DNA of 64,000 bases, from positions 25,828-89,827 of the forward strand of contig JAGXHI010000068.1 in the NCBI GenBank assembly GCA_024636295.1, read 5' to 3'. The stretch is from Desulfuromonadales bacterium. GTDB lineage: Bacteria; Desulfobacterota; Desulfuromonadia; Desulfuromonadales; JAGXHI01. Positions 18,570 to 26,115 of this stretch are shown here, piece after piece (the first letter of the stretch is position 1; the number at the start of each line of letters is the position of its first letter). The position numbers and the translations under genes were made by a program. Under the pieces are notes generated by a model. It ran no database searches and was not told the DNA's origin. It saw only the letters and a list, made by a program, of their open reading frames with translations.

Positions 18570-19001
18570 TCAGCTTTTCAGCAGAAACGTTCTCTGCCGT
18601 CTCTGGGCATAATCGAACTCGTGAATCATTTTCCAGAAAAAGATCAATCTTCGCCGTGTCGCCGGCAACCGGCTCAAGGCTGTTGCGCAGGCCATGGCGC
18701 TCCAGAGGATCAACTTTCCGCCGCTATAATCGAAACCTGATTCCCTTCGGATGAAACCGTAACCATAATAGAATAGAAATCCGCACAGAACCGCGATCAC
18801 GGTGAGCTGGAACATCAGCCGCAGAATGATGCCGGGGTCGACATGATTCACGGAGGGCTTGCCCGCCAGACGTTTCCACCTGGCATTGATCAGTGCAAGC
18901 AGGCAGAGGATGACGCCGACCAGAGAGTCCATGATGCGAATGAGCAGATATCCGGAAACAATGCCCCAGGCCATGGCTATAGCGATGATGTCGATGCTCA
19001 T
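18570..19001 (-). CDS. Small integral membrane protein, unknown function
   Basis: A 143-aa protein with three to four hydrophobic segments: residues ~1-22 (MSIDIIAIAMAWGIVSGYLL), ~24-42, ~65-90 and ~100-118. The C-terminus is basic and cytoplasm-like (ATRRRLIFFWKMIHEFDYAQRRQRTFLLKS). The start at 19001 is chosen because GGAGAAG lies 9 nt upstream. An earlier in-frame ATG has no such site. Spacing of 34 bp to the methyltransferase gene suggests co-transcription. I recognise no family. Confidence 0.65.
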   Translation of the reverse strand: MSIDIIAIAMAWGIVSGYLLIRIMDSLVGVILCLLALINARWKRLAGKPSVNHVDPGIILRLMFQLTVIAVLCGFLFYYGYGFIRRESGFDYSGGKLILWSAMACATALSRLPATRRRLIFFWKMIHEFDYAQRRQRTFLLKS

Positions 19002-19035
19002 AATATTTATCTTCTCCGCCCTTCTCCAAAGACGT

Positions 19036-19692
19036 TCATGCCGGCTCTGCAAGCAATAAACGGTTTTTCGGGGTGATATCCCTCGGAATGATTTGTGTGT
19101 AGATCTTGTAACCCTGGGAGCTCAGCCGTGCCGCCCGGGTGGCGTCAATCGCCAGCGGCCCATCCATCCATCCCTGGAGCCCTCCCATATTCCCATCATC
19201 CAGATGGTGGCAGCATGGCAGCACCGCTACCCTGGAGCCCGCGACCATCGCCCGTTCCAGAACGAGGTCGGTCAACGCCCCGCAGGCGTGGACGGAAACG
19301 ACCAGGTCGTCCGGTGTAAGGGCGATCTTCTCTATCTCTCCCTGCTCAAACCGGATCCGCCCGCGAAGTCGAGGCCACGTCTCTTCAAGCGCTGCAGCAA
19401 GCGCCCCGGCGCTTTCAGGAATATGAAGGTCGACGGCCAGCGCTTCCGGCGAGCTGTCGTCGAGAAGCATCAGTATATAGGCCAGAAGACCGTGCCCGCA
19501 AGCCAGGTCGACTACACGCCCTCCGCGGAAACGGCGCCGCACCCGACGGGCCGTCTCCCAGGCCTCGAACAGCTCTTTTCGCGGCAGACACCCGGCATGG
19601 CATACGGAACGGGCGATGCGGTCGAACAAGGTTTCCCCGTCAAACCGGGAGAGCTGATGGTCATTGAGCCGGTTGCGGGAGGATCGATCCAT
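19036..19692 (-). CDS. Class I SAM-dependent methyltransferase
   Basis: A 218-aa Rossmann-fold methyltransferase. Motif I is RVVDLACGHGLLAYIL (~57-72), an acidic strand-2 end occurs in ALAVDLHIP, and SVHACGALTD is a motif IV-like strand. The block RVAVLPCCHHLDD recalls the PCCHH motif of Methyltransf_32/METTL25-like enzymes. The substrate is unknown. The start at 19692 (MDRSSRN) is preferred, with AGGAA upstream and homology expected from residue ~20 on. An in-frame upstream extension is open but has no ribosome site. Its transcript continues into the small membrane protein gene. Confidence 0.78.
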   Translation of the reverse strand: MDRSSRNRLNDHQLSRFDGETLFDRIARSVCHAGCLPRKELFEAWETARRVRRRFRGGRVVDLACGHGLLAYILMLLDDSSPEALAVDLHIPESAGALAAALEETWPRLRGRIRFEQGEIEKIALTPDDLVVSVHACGALTDLVLERAMVAGSRVAVLPCCHHLDDGNMGGLQGWMDGPLAIDATRAARLSSQGYKIYTQIIPRDITPKNRLLLAEPA

Positions 19693-20035
19693 GATCGGTT
19701 CCTGGCTGGGAGAGGGCGAATATCCGGAAAGAACGACAAAGCAGGAGATTACTTTTGATTCCTGAAACTTGTCAAAGATAATGCGACAAGGATTCGAATT
19801 CTTCCTGAACGCAACGAAGGCGGGCCATCGGTCCGCCTTCGAGTTAACCGGATCTATTTCAATAAATTCCAGGACCTTATCTTTTTTTATTTTTTTCACG
19901 CAAGCCGGACCTGACGTCGCTGCGAAGCCATCAAGCCGAAATCAGACCTTTATCTCTCGATGTCCACTCTCCTTCCATGGTCCCAAAGGAGGATAGAAAT
20001 GAGGCCTCGATTGACAAGTGAGGATCTCGGTTTTG
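19693..20035. other. Intergenic stretch with one strong hairpin
   Basis: A 10-bp perfect stem (19815-19841, CGAAGGCGGG/TCCGCCTTCG type) lies here, similar to the hairpin at 20536-20563. It may end transcription of the gene at 20036-20320 although the following T-run is poor. Nothing else is recognised in the ~340 bp. Confidence 0.5.
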
Positions 20036-20320
20036 TTACGATTCCAGCTCCAGCATCCGGCAGGCAGCGGAGAAAGCGGCTTCCAGCCGCTCCCGATCAG
20101 GAGGGGCTTCGGCCTCGCTGAGAACGACGATGTCGGCGATGGTCTTTTCCACCTCGGAGGGCGATTCCTCGGACAGATCACCGGCGCGTACCAGCAGTCG
20201 GCTCCAGATGAGGAGTCCCTGCAGGTTTTCCGCCTGGGCATAATACAGGACGTTCATCAGAGCGGTAAGGCGTACTTCCTCGGCGTTGATCGGGGGGTAC
20301 ATTTCAAAATTTTCGGGCAT
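20036..20320 (-). CDS. Hypothetical protein, 94 aa
   Basis: A 94-aa, mostly helical, acidic protein (MPENFEMYPPINAEEVRLTA...). No signal peptide, membrane segment or metal motif is visible. The ATG at 20320 has GGGAGAG 7 nt upstream, and the protein is leucine- and glutamate-rich as expected of a small helical bundle. I recognise no family. It stands alone between two hairpins that look like terminators, so it is probably monocistronic. Confidence 0.6.
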   Translation of the reverse strand: MPENFEMYPPINAEEVRLTALMNVLYYAQAENLQGLLIWSRLLVRAGDLSEESPSEVEKTIADIVVLSEAEAPPDRERLEAAFSAACRMLELES

Positions 20321-20527
20321 AGACAGTCTCTCCCAGGAATGACGGGCACGGCTTGCAGGAGCACCGGACCCAAAGACGGGATGCGGATGGCGCTGCCGTT
20401 CACCGGCTTCTTTCTGGCGGATGACCACGGGCCTCGAGGGGCGAATGAAAGATACCAGACAGCCGACTTATTTTTAAAAACGTGCCGTCGCTGACAGACA
20501 AGAAGATCACGATGTTTCTCGAAGTCG

Positions 20528-20563
20528 AAAAGGAACGAAGGCGGACCATCCGATCCGCCTTCG
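20528..20563 (-). terminator. Terminator-like hairpin after elbB
   Basis: On the minus strand CGAAGGCGGA pairs with TCCGCCTTCG (20563-20536) and is followed by TTCCTTTTCG. It lies 28 bp beyond the elbB stop. Confidence 0.65.
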
Positions 20564-20590
20564 CAGTATTCCGGTTTGGAAAAGGAGCAA

Positions 20591-21253
20591 TCAGATCAGC
20601 TCCAGCACTGCCTTAACCGTTTTCTCGATCCCCTCCGCCGCCTCGCTGATGCGGCCTGCGAGCATGTAGGCAGGGGTGGAGACAATTTTGTTTTCCCTGT
20701 CAATCACGAACTCGTTCACCGGGCAGGCCTCGTGGGTGGAGCCCATCGCCTCCAGGGCGCTGGCCGTATCCTTGTCGCTGCCTATGGTGAGTTTGTGGGC
20801 CAATTTGTCATTGCCGAGGACTTTGGACACCAGAGCAGGGGCGATACATATGGCGGCAAGCGGCTTTTTGGCCTTGACCACCTCCCGCACCAGGCGGGCC
20901 ACCTCGGGGTGGATGTCGCAGTCGGGACCTTTTACGGCAAAATCGCACAGGTTTTTGGCCGCGCCAAAACCTCCGGGAAAAAACAGAGCGTCGATATCAG
21001 AGACGTTTACATCTTTAACATTTTTAACGGCCCCCCGGGCAATTCGCGCCGATTCGACCAGAACATTGCGTTTCTCACCCTCTGCCGGTTCACCCGTCAA
21101 GTGGTTGACCACATGCATCTGCTCCATATCCGGCGCCATGCAGACGGCTTCGGCGCCGGCCCGGTCCAGGGCCAGCAGCGTGATGACCGCTTCATGGATT
21201 TCACTGCCGTCGTAAACGCCGCAACCCGAGAGAACCACTCCAACTTTTGCCAT
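20591..21253 (-). CDS. elbB: ElbB-type DJ-1/PfpI family protein (glyoxalase-like)
   Basis: A 220-aa member of the DJ-1/PfpI superfamily, ElbB branch (enhancing lycopene biosynthesis protein 2, also described as a glyoxalase III-like enzyme). Landmarks are VGVVLSGCGVYDGSEIHEAV, the ALFFPGGFGAAKNLCDFA block with the acidic and Gly-rich loop, and the nucleophile elbow KKPLAAICIAPAL with Cys. The tail VSTPAYMLAGRISEAAEGIEK also matches. An AAAGGAGGT ribosome site precedes the ATG. Function in vivo is unsettled for the whole family. It appears monocistronic. Confidence 0.92.
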   Translation of the reverse strand: MAKVGVVLSGCGVYDGSEIHEAVITLLALDRAGAEAVCMAPDMEQMHVVNHLTGEPAEGEKRNVLVESARIARGAVKNVKDVNVSDIDALFFPGGFGAAKNLCDFAVKGPDCDIHPEVARLVREVVKAKKPLAAICIAPALVSKVLGNDKLAHKLTIGSDKDTASALEAMGSTHEACPVNEFVIDRENKIVSTPAYMLAGRISEAAEGIEKTVKAVLELI

Positions 21254-21512
21254 AAAACTTTACCTCCTTTGTTGGTCATTCAATCCGCTTCTTCGATCAG
21301 GAATTTTGTCTGTAAGAGCAATTTAGCGCAGGTAAAAATCGCCATTTCGATTAGAATTTTCTTTTCATTTCTTCCTGTTTTTACCTTCAGGACATGAACA
21401 AGTCAAGGTTAAATATGCTCTGAAATATAATTAGCAATTTTTCATATCGACTCTTGATGCCATTCTCACAGCCGGTAGACTGATGGTGGGCGGATAAGGG
21501 GGTCAGGCGGAA

Positions 21513-22700
21513 ATGATGACGAAAACTTCATGTGGCGTTCTCCTGTCGTTTTTTTGCATTCTGGCGATTCTTCCTGCTTTGAACGGATGTGGGGGGGAGG
21601 AGGGGCTGGTCGAGAGTTCGGCCGTTCTGAATTTTCCTCCGACGGCCGAGGCCGGTCCCGACCGGACAGTCCTGCCCGGAGAAGAGGTTCTTCTCGATGG
21701 CAGTGCAAGCAGCGACCGCAATGGTGATTCATTATCCTTTTTCTGGAGGTTCATCTCCCGACCGACCGGCAGTTCGGCCGTTCTGTCCGATCCCGCCGCG
21801 ATTATGCCTGCCTTTATCGCAGATGCAGGGGGAAACTATGTTCTCGAACTGGCCGTCAATGACGGGCAAAACGAAGATAACGACCTCGTGACGATCCGGG
21901 CGGCCGAACCGGAGGAGAATCTTCCTCCCGAGGCGGATGCGGGACTCGATCGTACGGTTCGGACTGGCGTTCCATTGCTGCTCGATGGAAGGCAAAGCAG
22001 CGATCCCGAGGGAGATCTTCTCCGCTATTCCTGGGAAATCATCTCCCATCCCGGCGACAGCCTGGCCGTCATCTCCGGGCCGCTCACCTCAACGCCCGTC
22101 CTTGTTCCGGATGCAGTCGGTGAATTCGCTCTTGATCTTGTCGTGAGGGATTCCCTGGGTGCGAGCGCCACGGACCGGATCGTTCTGACGGCGGTTCCGG
22201 GATCCCCGCCTCCAGCGGGAAATCGCGAGCCTTTGGCCAATGCGGCGCCCGATCGCCTCGTTCCCACGGGTGCGCTGGTGACCATCGACGGCGGGGAAAG
22301 CTTCGATCCAGACGGGGATGAGCTTTTCTTTTTCTGGAGTCTGATCGAAAAGCCTGCTCAAAGTGAAACCTCTCTGGTGGACCCTGCCGGTTCCATCGCT
22401 ATCTTCCGGGCGGATGCAGCGGGTGATTATCATTTGCAATTGACAGTCACCGATGGATTTGCAACCAGCGATCCGGATTTTGCGATCGTCACCTCCAGTC
22501 CGTCTCCGCCGGATGGAATGGGTCTCTATGACAGCCTCTGCAGTGTCTGCCACAGCCTCGGACTTCACGATCCATTGGGAGCGCCCGAGCTGTCCGGACA
22601 AGGTGAACTGCTGCCTCTGGTTTTCGATCCGGTCCACAAAGAACGGGTTCTATCCCCCGGAGAAATTCTTGCTCTTCGGGATTTCATCGATTTTCAATAA
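21513..22700 (+). CDS. PKD-repeat lipoprotein with a C-terminal haem-c motif
   Basis: A 395-aa lipoprotein: signal with lipobox ALNGC (~25-30), then three PKD domains. They begin near PPTAEAGPDRTVLPGEEVLLDG, PPEADAGLDRTVRTGVPLLLDG and PLANAAPDRLVPTGALVTIDG. A ~55-residue cytochrome-like tail follows with one CSVCH motif (YDSLCSVCHSLGLHD). The order suggests a surface-exposed stalk carrying a single c-type haem. It lies just upstream of the multihaem cytochrome and may serve the same electron-transfer route. The ligand Met or distal His is not obvious, so true cytochrome function is inferred. Confidence 0.85.
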   Translation: MMTKTSCGVLLSFFCILAILPALNGCGGEEGLVESSAVLNFPPTAEAGPDRTVLPGEEVLLDGSASSDRNGDSLSFFWRFISRPTGSSAVLSDPAAIMPAFIADAGGNYVLELAVNDGQNEDNDLVTIRAAEPEENLPPEADAGLDRTVRTGVPLLLDGRQSSDPEGDLLRYSWEIISHPGDSLAVISGPLTSTPVLVPDAVGEFALDLVVRDSLGASATDRIVLTAVPGSPPPAGNREPLANAAPDRLVPTGALVTIDGGESFDPDGDELFFFWSLIEKPAQSETSLVDPAGSIAIFRADAAGDYHLQLTVTDGFATSDPDFAIVTSSPSPPDGMGLYDSLCSVCHSLGLHDPLGAPELSGQGELLPLVFDPVHKERVLSPGEILALRDFIDFQ

Positions 22701-22781
22701 GCAGGAATTCTTCACATGAAAATACGTTGAATTAACGACTTGGATACAAATCATTTTCGCTGAACAAAAAATTTTGCAAAA

Positions 22782-22811
22782 TTGACAAACTTAATTGTTG
22801 TGATCTAATAA
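22782..22811 (+). promoter_or_regulatory. Sigma-70 promoter upstream of the riboswitch
   Basis: A perfect TTGACA -35 (22782-22787) is followed after 18 bp by TAATAA (22806-22811). Transcription would start ~40 nt before the GEMM aptamer. Confidence 0.7.
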
Positions 22812-22855
22812 GAAGAATTTTTATCCTTTTTCTTCGCAGCATTCAGCACTTAGAG

Positions 22856-22936
22856 CTTCGAAAAGCCAAACCGCCCGTGAGGGTGGGGCGGAAAGCCGCG
22901 GATCTTCCAGAGTGAAGACAGCCGGGTTGCCCGAAG
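22856..22936 (+). ncRNA. GEMM-I cyclic-dinucleotide riboswitch
   Basis: The leader contains the GEMM-I core: GCCAAACC, a P1b hairpin capped by a GTGA (GNRA-type) tetraloop, GGGGCGGAAAGCC, a second hairpin, then ACAGCCGGGTTGCC, closed by CTTCG/CGAAG. This matches Geobacter-type GEMM aptamers that bind c-di-GMP (class Ia) or 3',3'-cGAMP (class Ib). By manual alignment the ligand-discriminating base before the AAACC block is G, which favours c-di-GMP. That call is tentative. A terminator overlaps its 3' strand, implying ligand-induced read-through. Confidence 0.9.
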
Positions 22937-22960
22937 AGCCTTCCGGAAACCCGGCTTTTT
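22920..22960 (+). terminator. Riboswitch expression-platform terminator
   Basis: AGCCGGGTT (22920-22928) pairs perfectly with AACCCGGCT (22948-22956), followed by TTTT. The 5' strand is also the 3' part of the GEMM aptamer, so ligand binding should prevent termination. Confidence 0.88.
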
Positions 22961-23014
22961 GCCCCATTCTGAGGGCGCGTCAACCTGAAACTCATTCAAG
23001 GACAAGGAGGAAGT

Positions 23015-23038
23015 ATGAGAGGCAGAGATTCCCCATGA
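23015..23038 (+). other. Seven-codon leader ORF with strong ribosome site
   Basis: AAGGAGGAAGT precedes ATG and a short reading frame, MRGRDSP-stop, in the cytochrome 5' leader, 57 bp before the cytochrome ATG. It could be a leader peptide or a chance ribosome site. Confidence 0.3.
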
Positions 23039-23095
23039 TTTCTTTTGAACGCGAGTCTTTTAACTCATGACAAAAATGACTAAAGGAGAAGGAAA

Positions 23096-25885
23096 ATGGA
23101 AGGATTAAGATTGTTTCAACGATTGGCGATAATTGCCATTCTGATTTTGACGGTCGGTATGCTCGGCTGCTCGGGCGATGACGGCGATCGCGGACCGGCA
23201 GGACCCCAAGGACCCGAAGGCCCGGCAGGACCTGAAGGACCTGAAGGACCCGGCGGGGGTGACGGCACCGGGGAGTCTATTCTCTCCGACTGGCAGCAAA
23301 GCGGGCACGCCGATATTGAGGGTGAACCCTTTCGCCACTGGGACGCAGAAGGGGAAATTCCCACGAGTTGCGCCCGGTGTCACTCCTCCGAAGGTTTCAC
23401 ATCCTTTCTCATGGATGGTGAGATCGAGGAAGCTGCCAATACCGAGGGGAGCATCTCCTGCAGCGCCTGCCACGCCAGCACCATTTACGATTGGGCCTCG
23501 GGCCAGTTTAACGCCTCGACACCTCAACTCGAGCCGGTGACCTTCCCCTCCGGGGACACCGCCACCCTGGACGATCCCAGCAATCTCTGCATGGTCTGCC
23601 ACCAGGGGCGCGAATCGGGCGTGAGCGTACAGACGGCGATCGACGCCAATCCCGGCGGTCCCTTCCGGTTCATCAACATCCATTACTATGCGGCGGCAGC
23701 CTCCCTATTCGGAAGCGAGGTCAACGGCGGTTTCGAATATGATGGCAAGGAATACGTCGGCCGCTTCACTCACGTGCCTACGCGGGATACCTGTCTCGAG
23801 TGCCATATGGGACCCACTCCCGCCGAAGGACACACTTTCAATCCTCAGCCCGCGTACTGTACGGACTGTCACGGGGAAATCGATCCGGACGCCGAAAATC
23901 CTTTCCGCGACATCCGTCTGACGAGCACCACCGATTTCGATGGCGACGGCGATGCCCTGGAAGGGCTGTTTTTCGAGATCCAGACCCTGGCCGACGCTCT
24001 GCTGGCCGAAATTCAGGATTATGCGGCCGTCGAGATTGGCACGGAAATCGTGTATGCAAACAATTATCCCTATTTCTTCGCGGATACCGACGGGGACGGT
24101 ACGGGTGACGGAAACTACACGGAATTCGACGCACCCCTGCTGAGGGCGGCCTATAACTTCCAGGTCACCCAGAAGGAGCCCTGTGGCTACATCCACAATG
24201 CCCGATACATTATGCAGCTGCTCTACGATTCCATCGAGGATCTGGGCGGGGATGTCTCCGGCTTTGTTCGTCCGCCCGATGTGGGGGCAACAGGCGTCGT
24301 GGGCGAATGGCTGCAGAGCGGCCATGCCGACGTGACCGCCGAGGCCTTCAATCACTGGAATGACCCCGTGGAAGATCCGGAGGGAATTCCCGTTGGGTGC
24401 GCCAAGTGCCACAGTGAGGACGGGTTCCGTGATTTCGCCGAGGACGGAACCGTCGCGGAACCGGTTCCGGTCGTCCTCAACGAGGCAGGAACGCAGGTAA
24501 CGCATGAAAGCACCCTGAGTTGTGGAACCTGCCACCTGCACGAGGGACAGATCGCTGTCACCACCGATTCAACGACCCTCTATGAAGCGGGAGATTTCAC
24601 GGCCCTCGAGCCGGTGACCTTTCCCTCAGGCGCCACGGCGACGTTGAACGGCAACAGCAATATGTGCATGGCCTGCCACCAGGGGCGCGAGTCCGGGGTG
24701 AGTGTCTCCTCGGCCATCGAGACCCTGGACGAGCACCGCTTCATCAACCGTCATTACTTCGCCGCCGCTGCCATTCGCTTCGGCACCGAGGTGACCGCGG
24801 GCTACGAATACCCTGGCCGCACCTATGCCGGTCAGAACACATACCCCGCGCATCCCGCGGACCTGATCACCTGTGTGGGCTGTCATATGCGCGAAGGCGA
24901 AGCTTTCCACGTCTTCGAACCTGACATCACCCGCTGCAATGATTGCCACGTCGGCATTCAAAGCTTCGAGGATATCGGCATGACCGTGGGCCAGGATTAC
25001 GACGGGGACGGCACCGTCGAAGGCTACCAGGCGGAACTCGACGCCTTCAAGGCGGAACTTCTCGCCGAGATTCAGAATTATGCCACCAATACGATCGGAA
25101 CGGATATCGAGTACGTGCCCGGTCAGTATCCCTACTTCCTGGTTGCCGGAACTACCGATGGGTTTACGGTTTTTGACGACACCCTGCTTCCCGCCGCCTT
25201 TAACTTCCACTCCGCGCAGGACCCCTGCAACGACATGCACAACATCGAGTACGCCATCCAGACCGTCTACGATTCTATCGACTCCCTGGATGACGGCACC
25301 CTCAACATGTCGGTGCAGATTGACGGCAATGTCGTGACGCGGCCGACAGCCGCGGGTGGCGGCGGAAACGGCAATACGGCCCCCAGCGCGAGCGCGACCT
25401 TTAGCCCGGCCGCACCGGCCATCGACGACACGGTCACCCTTGACGCCAGTGGCAGCACCGATACGGAGGACGCCCCCCTGCAGCTGAACTACAGCTGGGC
25501 GCTGACGGCTCCTGACGGGAGCACCGCGGTTCTCAGCGACGCTACCGCGGCCTCACCGACGTTCACCGCCGATTTGGCAGGCGCCTATTCCGCCACCGTG
25601 ACGGTGACCGATACTGGAGGACTTACCGACACCGCCACAGCCTCCTTCACCATCGGGGACGGGGGGGCCGAGCCGCCGACAACGGTGATTTTCCAAAACA
25701 CCATAGGCAATATAACCTTCAGTCACCCGATTCACACAAGTACTCTGGACTGTTCAGCATGCCATACAGCCGATCCGTCCGAGCTGGTGGTGGATAATAC
25801 GGGGCGGACTCAAGCTCACGGTTTCTGTGAAGAGTGCCACGCGCAACCAACCAGTGGCCCATGCAGCTTCTGCCATGGAAATTAA
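23096..25885 (+). CDS. 13-haem c-type cytochrome lipoprotein with collagen-like stalk and PKD domain
   Basis: A 929-aa outer-surface electron-transfer protein. Lipobox MLGC (Cys25) is followed by about eight Gly-X-Y triplets (GDRGPAGPQGPEGPAGPEG...). There are two similar ~300-residue units, each with five CxxCH motifs (CARCH, CSACH, CMVCH, CLECH, CTDCH; then CAKCH, CGTCH, CMACH, CVGCH, CNDCH). A PKD domain (~760-860) and a terminal tri-haem segment (CSACH, CEECH, CSFCH) follow. Each unit contains repeated blocks such as LEPVTFPSG and CHQGRESGVSV. An AGGAGAAGG site precedes the ATG. Expression is under the GEMM riboswitch. A role in extracellular metal or electrode reduction is inferred from such Geobacter proteins. 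Confidence 0.93.
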   Translation: MEGLRLFQRLAIIAILILTVGMLGCSGDDGDRGPAGPQGPEGPAGPEGPEGPGGGDGTGESILSDWQQSGHADIEGEPFRHWDAEGEIPTSCARCHSSEGFTSFLMDGEIEEAANTEGSISCSACHASTIYDWASGQFNASTPQLEPVTFPSGDTATLDDPSNLCMVCHQGRESGVSVQTAIDANPGGPFRFINIHYYAAAASLFGSEVNGGFEYDGKEYVGRFTHVPTRDTCLECHMGPTPAEGHTFNPQPAYCTDCHGEIDPDAENPFRDIRLTSTTDFDGDGDALEGLFFEIQTLADALLAEIQDYAAVEIGTEIVYANNYPYFFADTDGDGTGDGNYTEFDAPLLRAAYNFQVTQKEPCGYIHNARYIMQLLYDSIEDLGGDVSGFVRPPDVGATGVVGEWLQSGHADVTAEAFNHWNDPVEDPEGIPVGCAKCHSEDGFRDFAEDGTVAEPVPVVLNEAGTQVTHESTLSCGTCHLHEGQIAVTTDSTTLYEAGDFTALEPVTFPSGATATLNGNSNMCMACHQGRESGVSVSSAIETLDEHRFINRHYFAAAAIRFGTEVTAGYEYPGRTYAGQNTYPAHPADLITCVGCHMREGEAFHVFEPDITRCNDCHVGIQSFEDIGMTVGQDYDGDGTVEGYQAELDAFKAELLAEIQNYATNTIGTDIEYVPGQYPYFLVAGTTDGFTVFDDTLLPAAFNFHSAQDPCNDMHNIEYAIQTVYDSIDSLDDGTLNMSVQIDGNVVTRPTAAGGGGNGNTAPSASATFSPAAPAIDDTVTLDASGSTDTEDAPLQLNYSWALTAPDGSTAVLSDATAASPTFTADLAGAYSATVTVTDTGGLTDTATASFTIGDGGAEPPTTVIFQNTIGNITFSHPIHTSTLDCSACHTADPSELVVDNTGRTQAHGFCEECHAQPTSGPCSFCHGN

Positions 25886-25930
25886 CCTCTGGGAATAACA
25901 ATTGAAGATTCTTTTCAGCCCATGATCATC

Positions 25931-25959
25931 GGGGGCGGCTCTCAAGCCGCCCCCTTTTT
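25931..25959 (+). terminator. Intrinsic terminator after the cytochrome
   Basis: GGGGGCGGCT pairs with AGCCGCCCCC around CTCA and is followed by TTTTT. It lies 46 bp past the stop. Confidence 0.92.
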
Positions 25960-26053
25960 CAGGTCTTTTTTACCTGAGGCGCCGGGTTTGTCACCTGATG
26001 ACTCTGCGGCACGATTTCCTTCCGGGAAGATCGATTTTAAGGCGGAAATGAAC

Positions 26054-26083
26054 AAAGGCGAATCCGTTGCCGGATTCGCCTTT
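26054..26083. terminator. Bidirectional terminator, mainly for speA
   Basis: AAAGGCGAATCCG pairs perfectly with CGGATTCGCCTTT around TTGC. T-rich sequence follows on both strands. It lies 33 bp beyond the speA stop. Confidence 0.8.
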
Positions 26084-26115
26084 TGTTTCATCGCGTATTT
26101 TGAAAACAGCAAACC

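Noticed and set aside
19998..20120. A 40-codon plus frame with a good AAGGAGGA site (MRPRLTSEDLG...)
   Set aside because: It runs antisense into the 94-aa gene and has a basic, low-complexity end; probably a fortuitous ribosome-like sequence.
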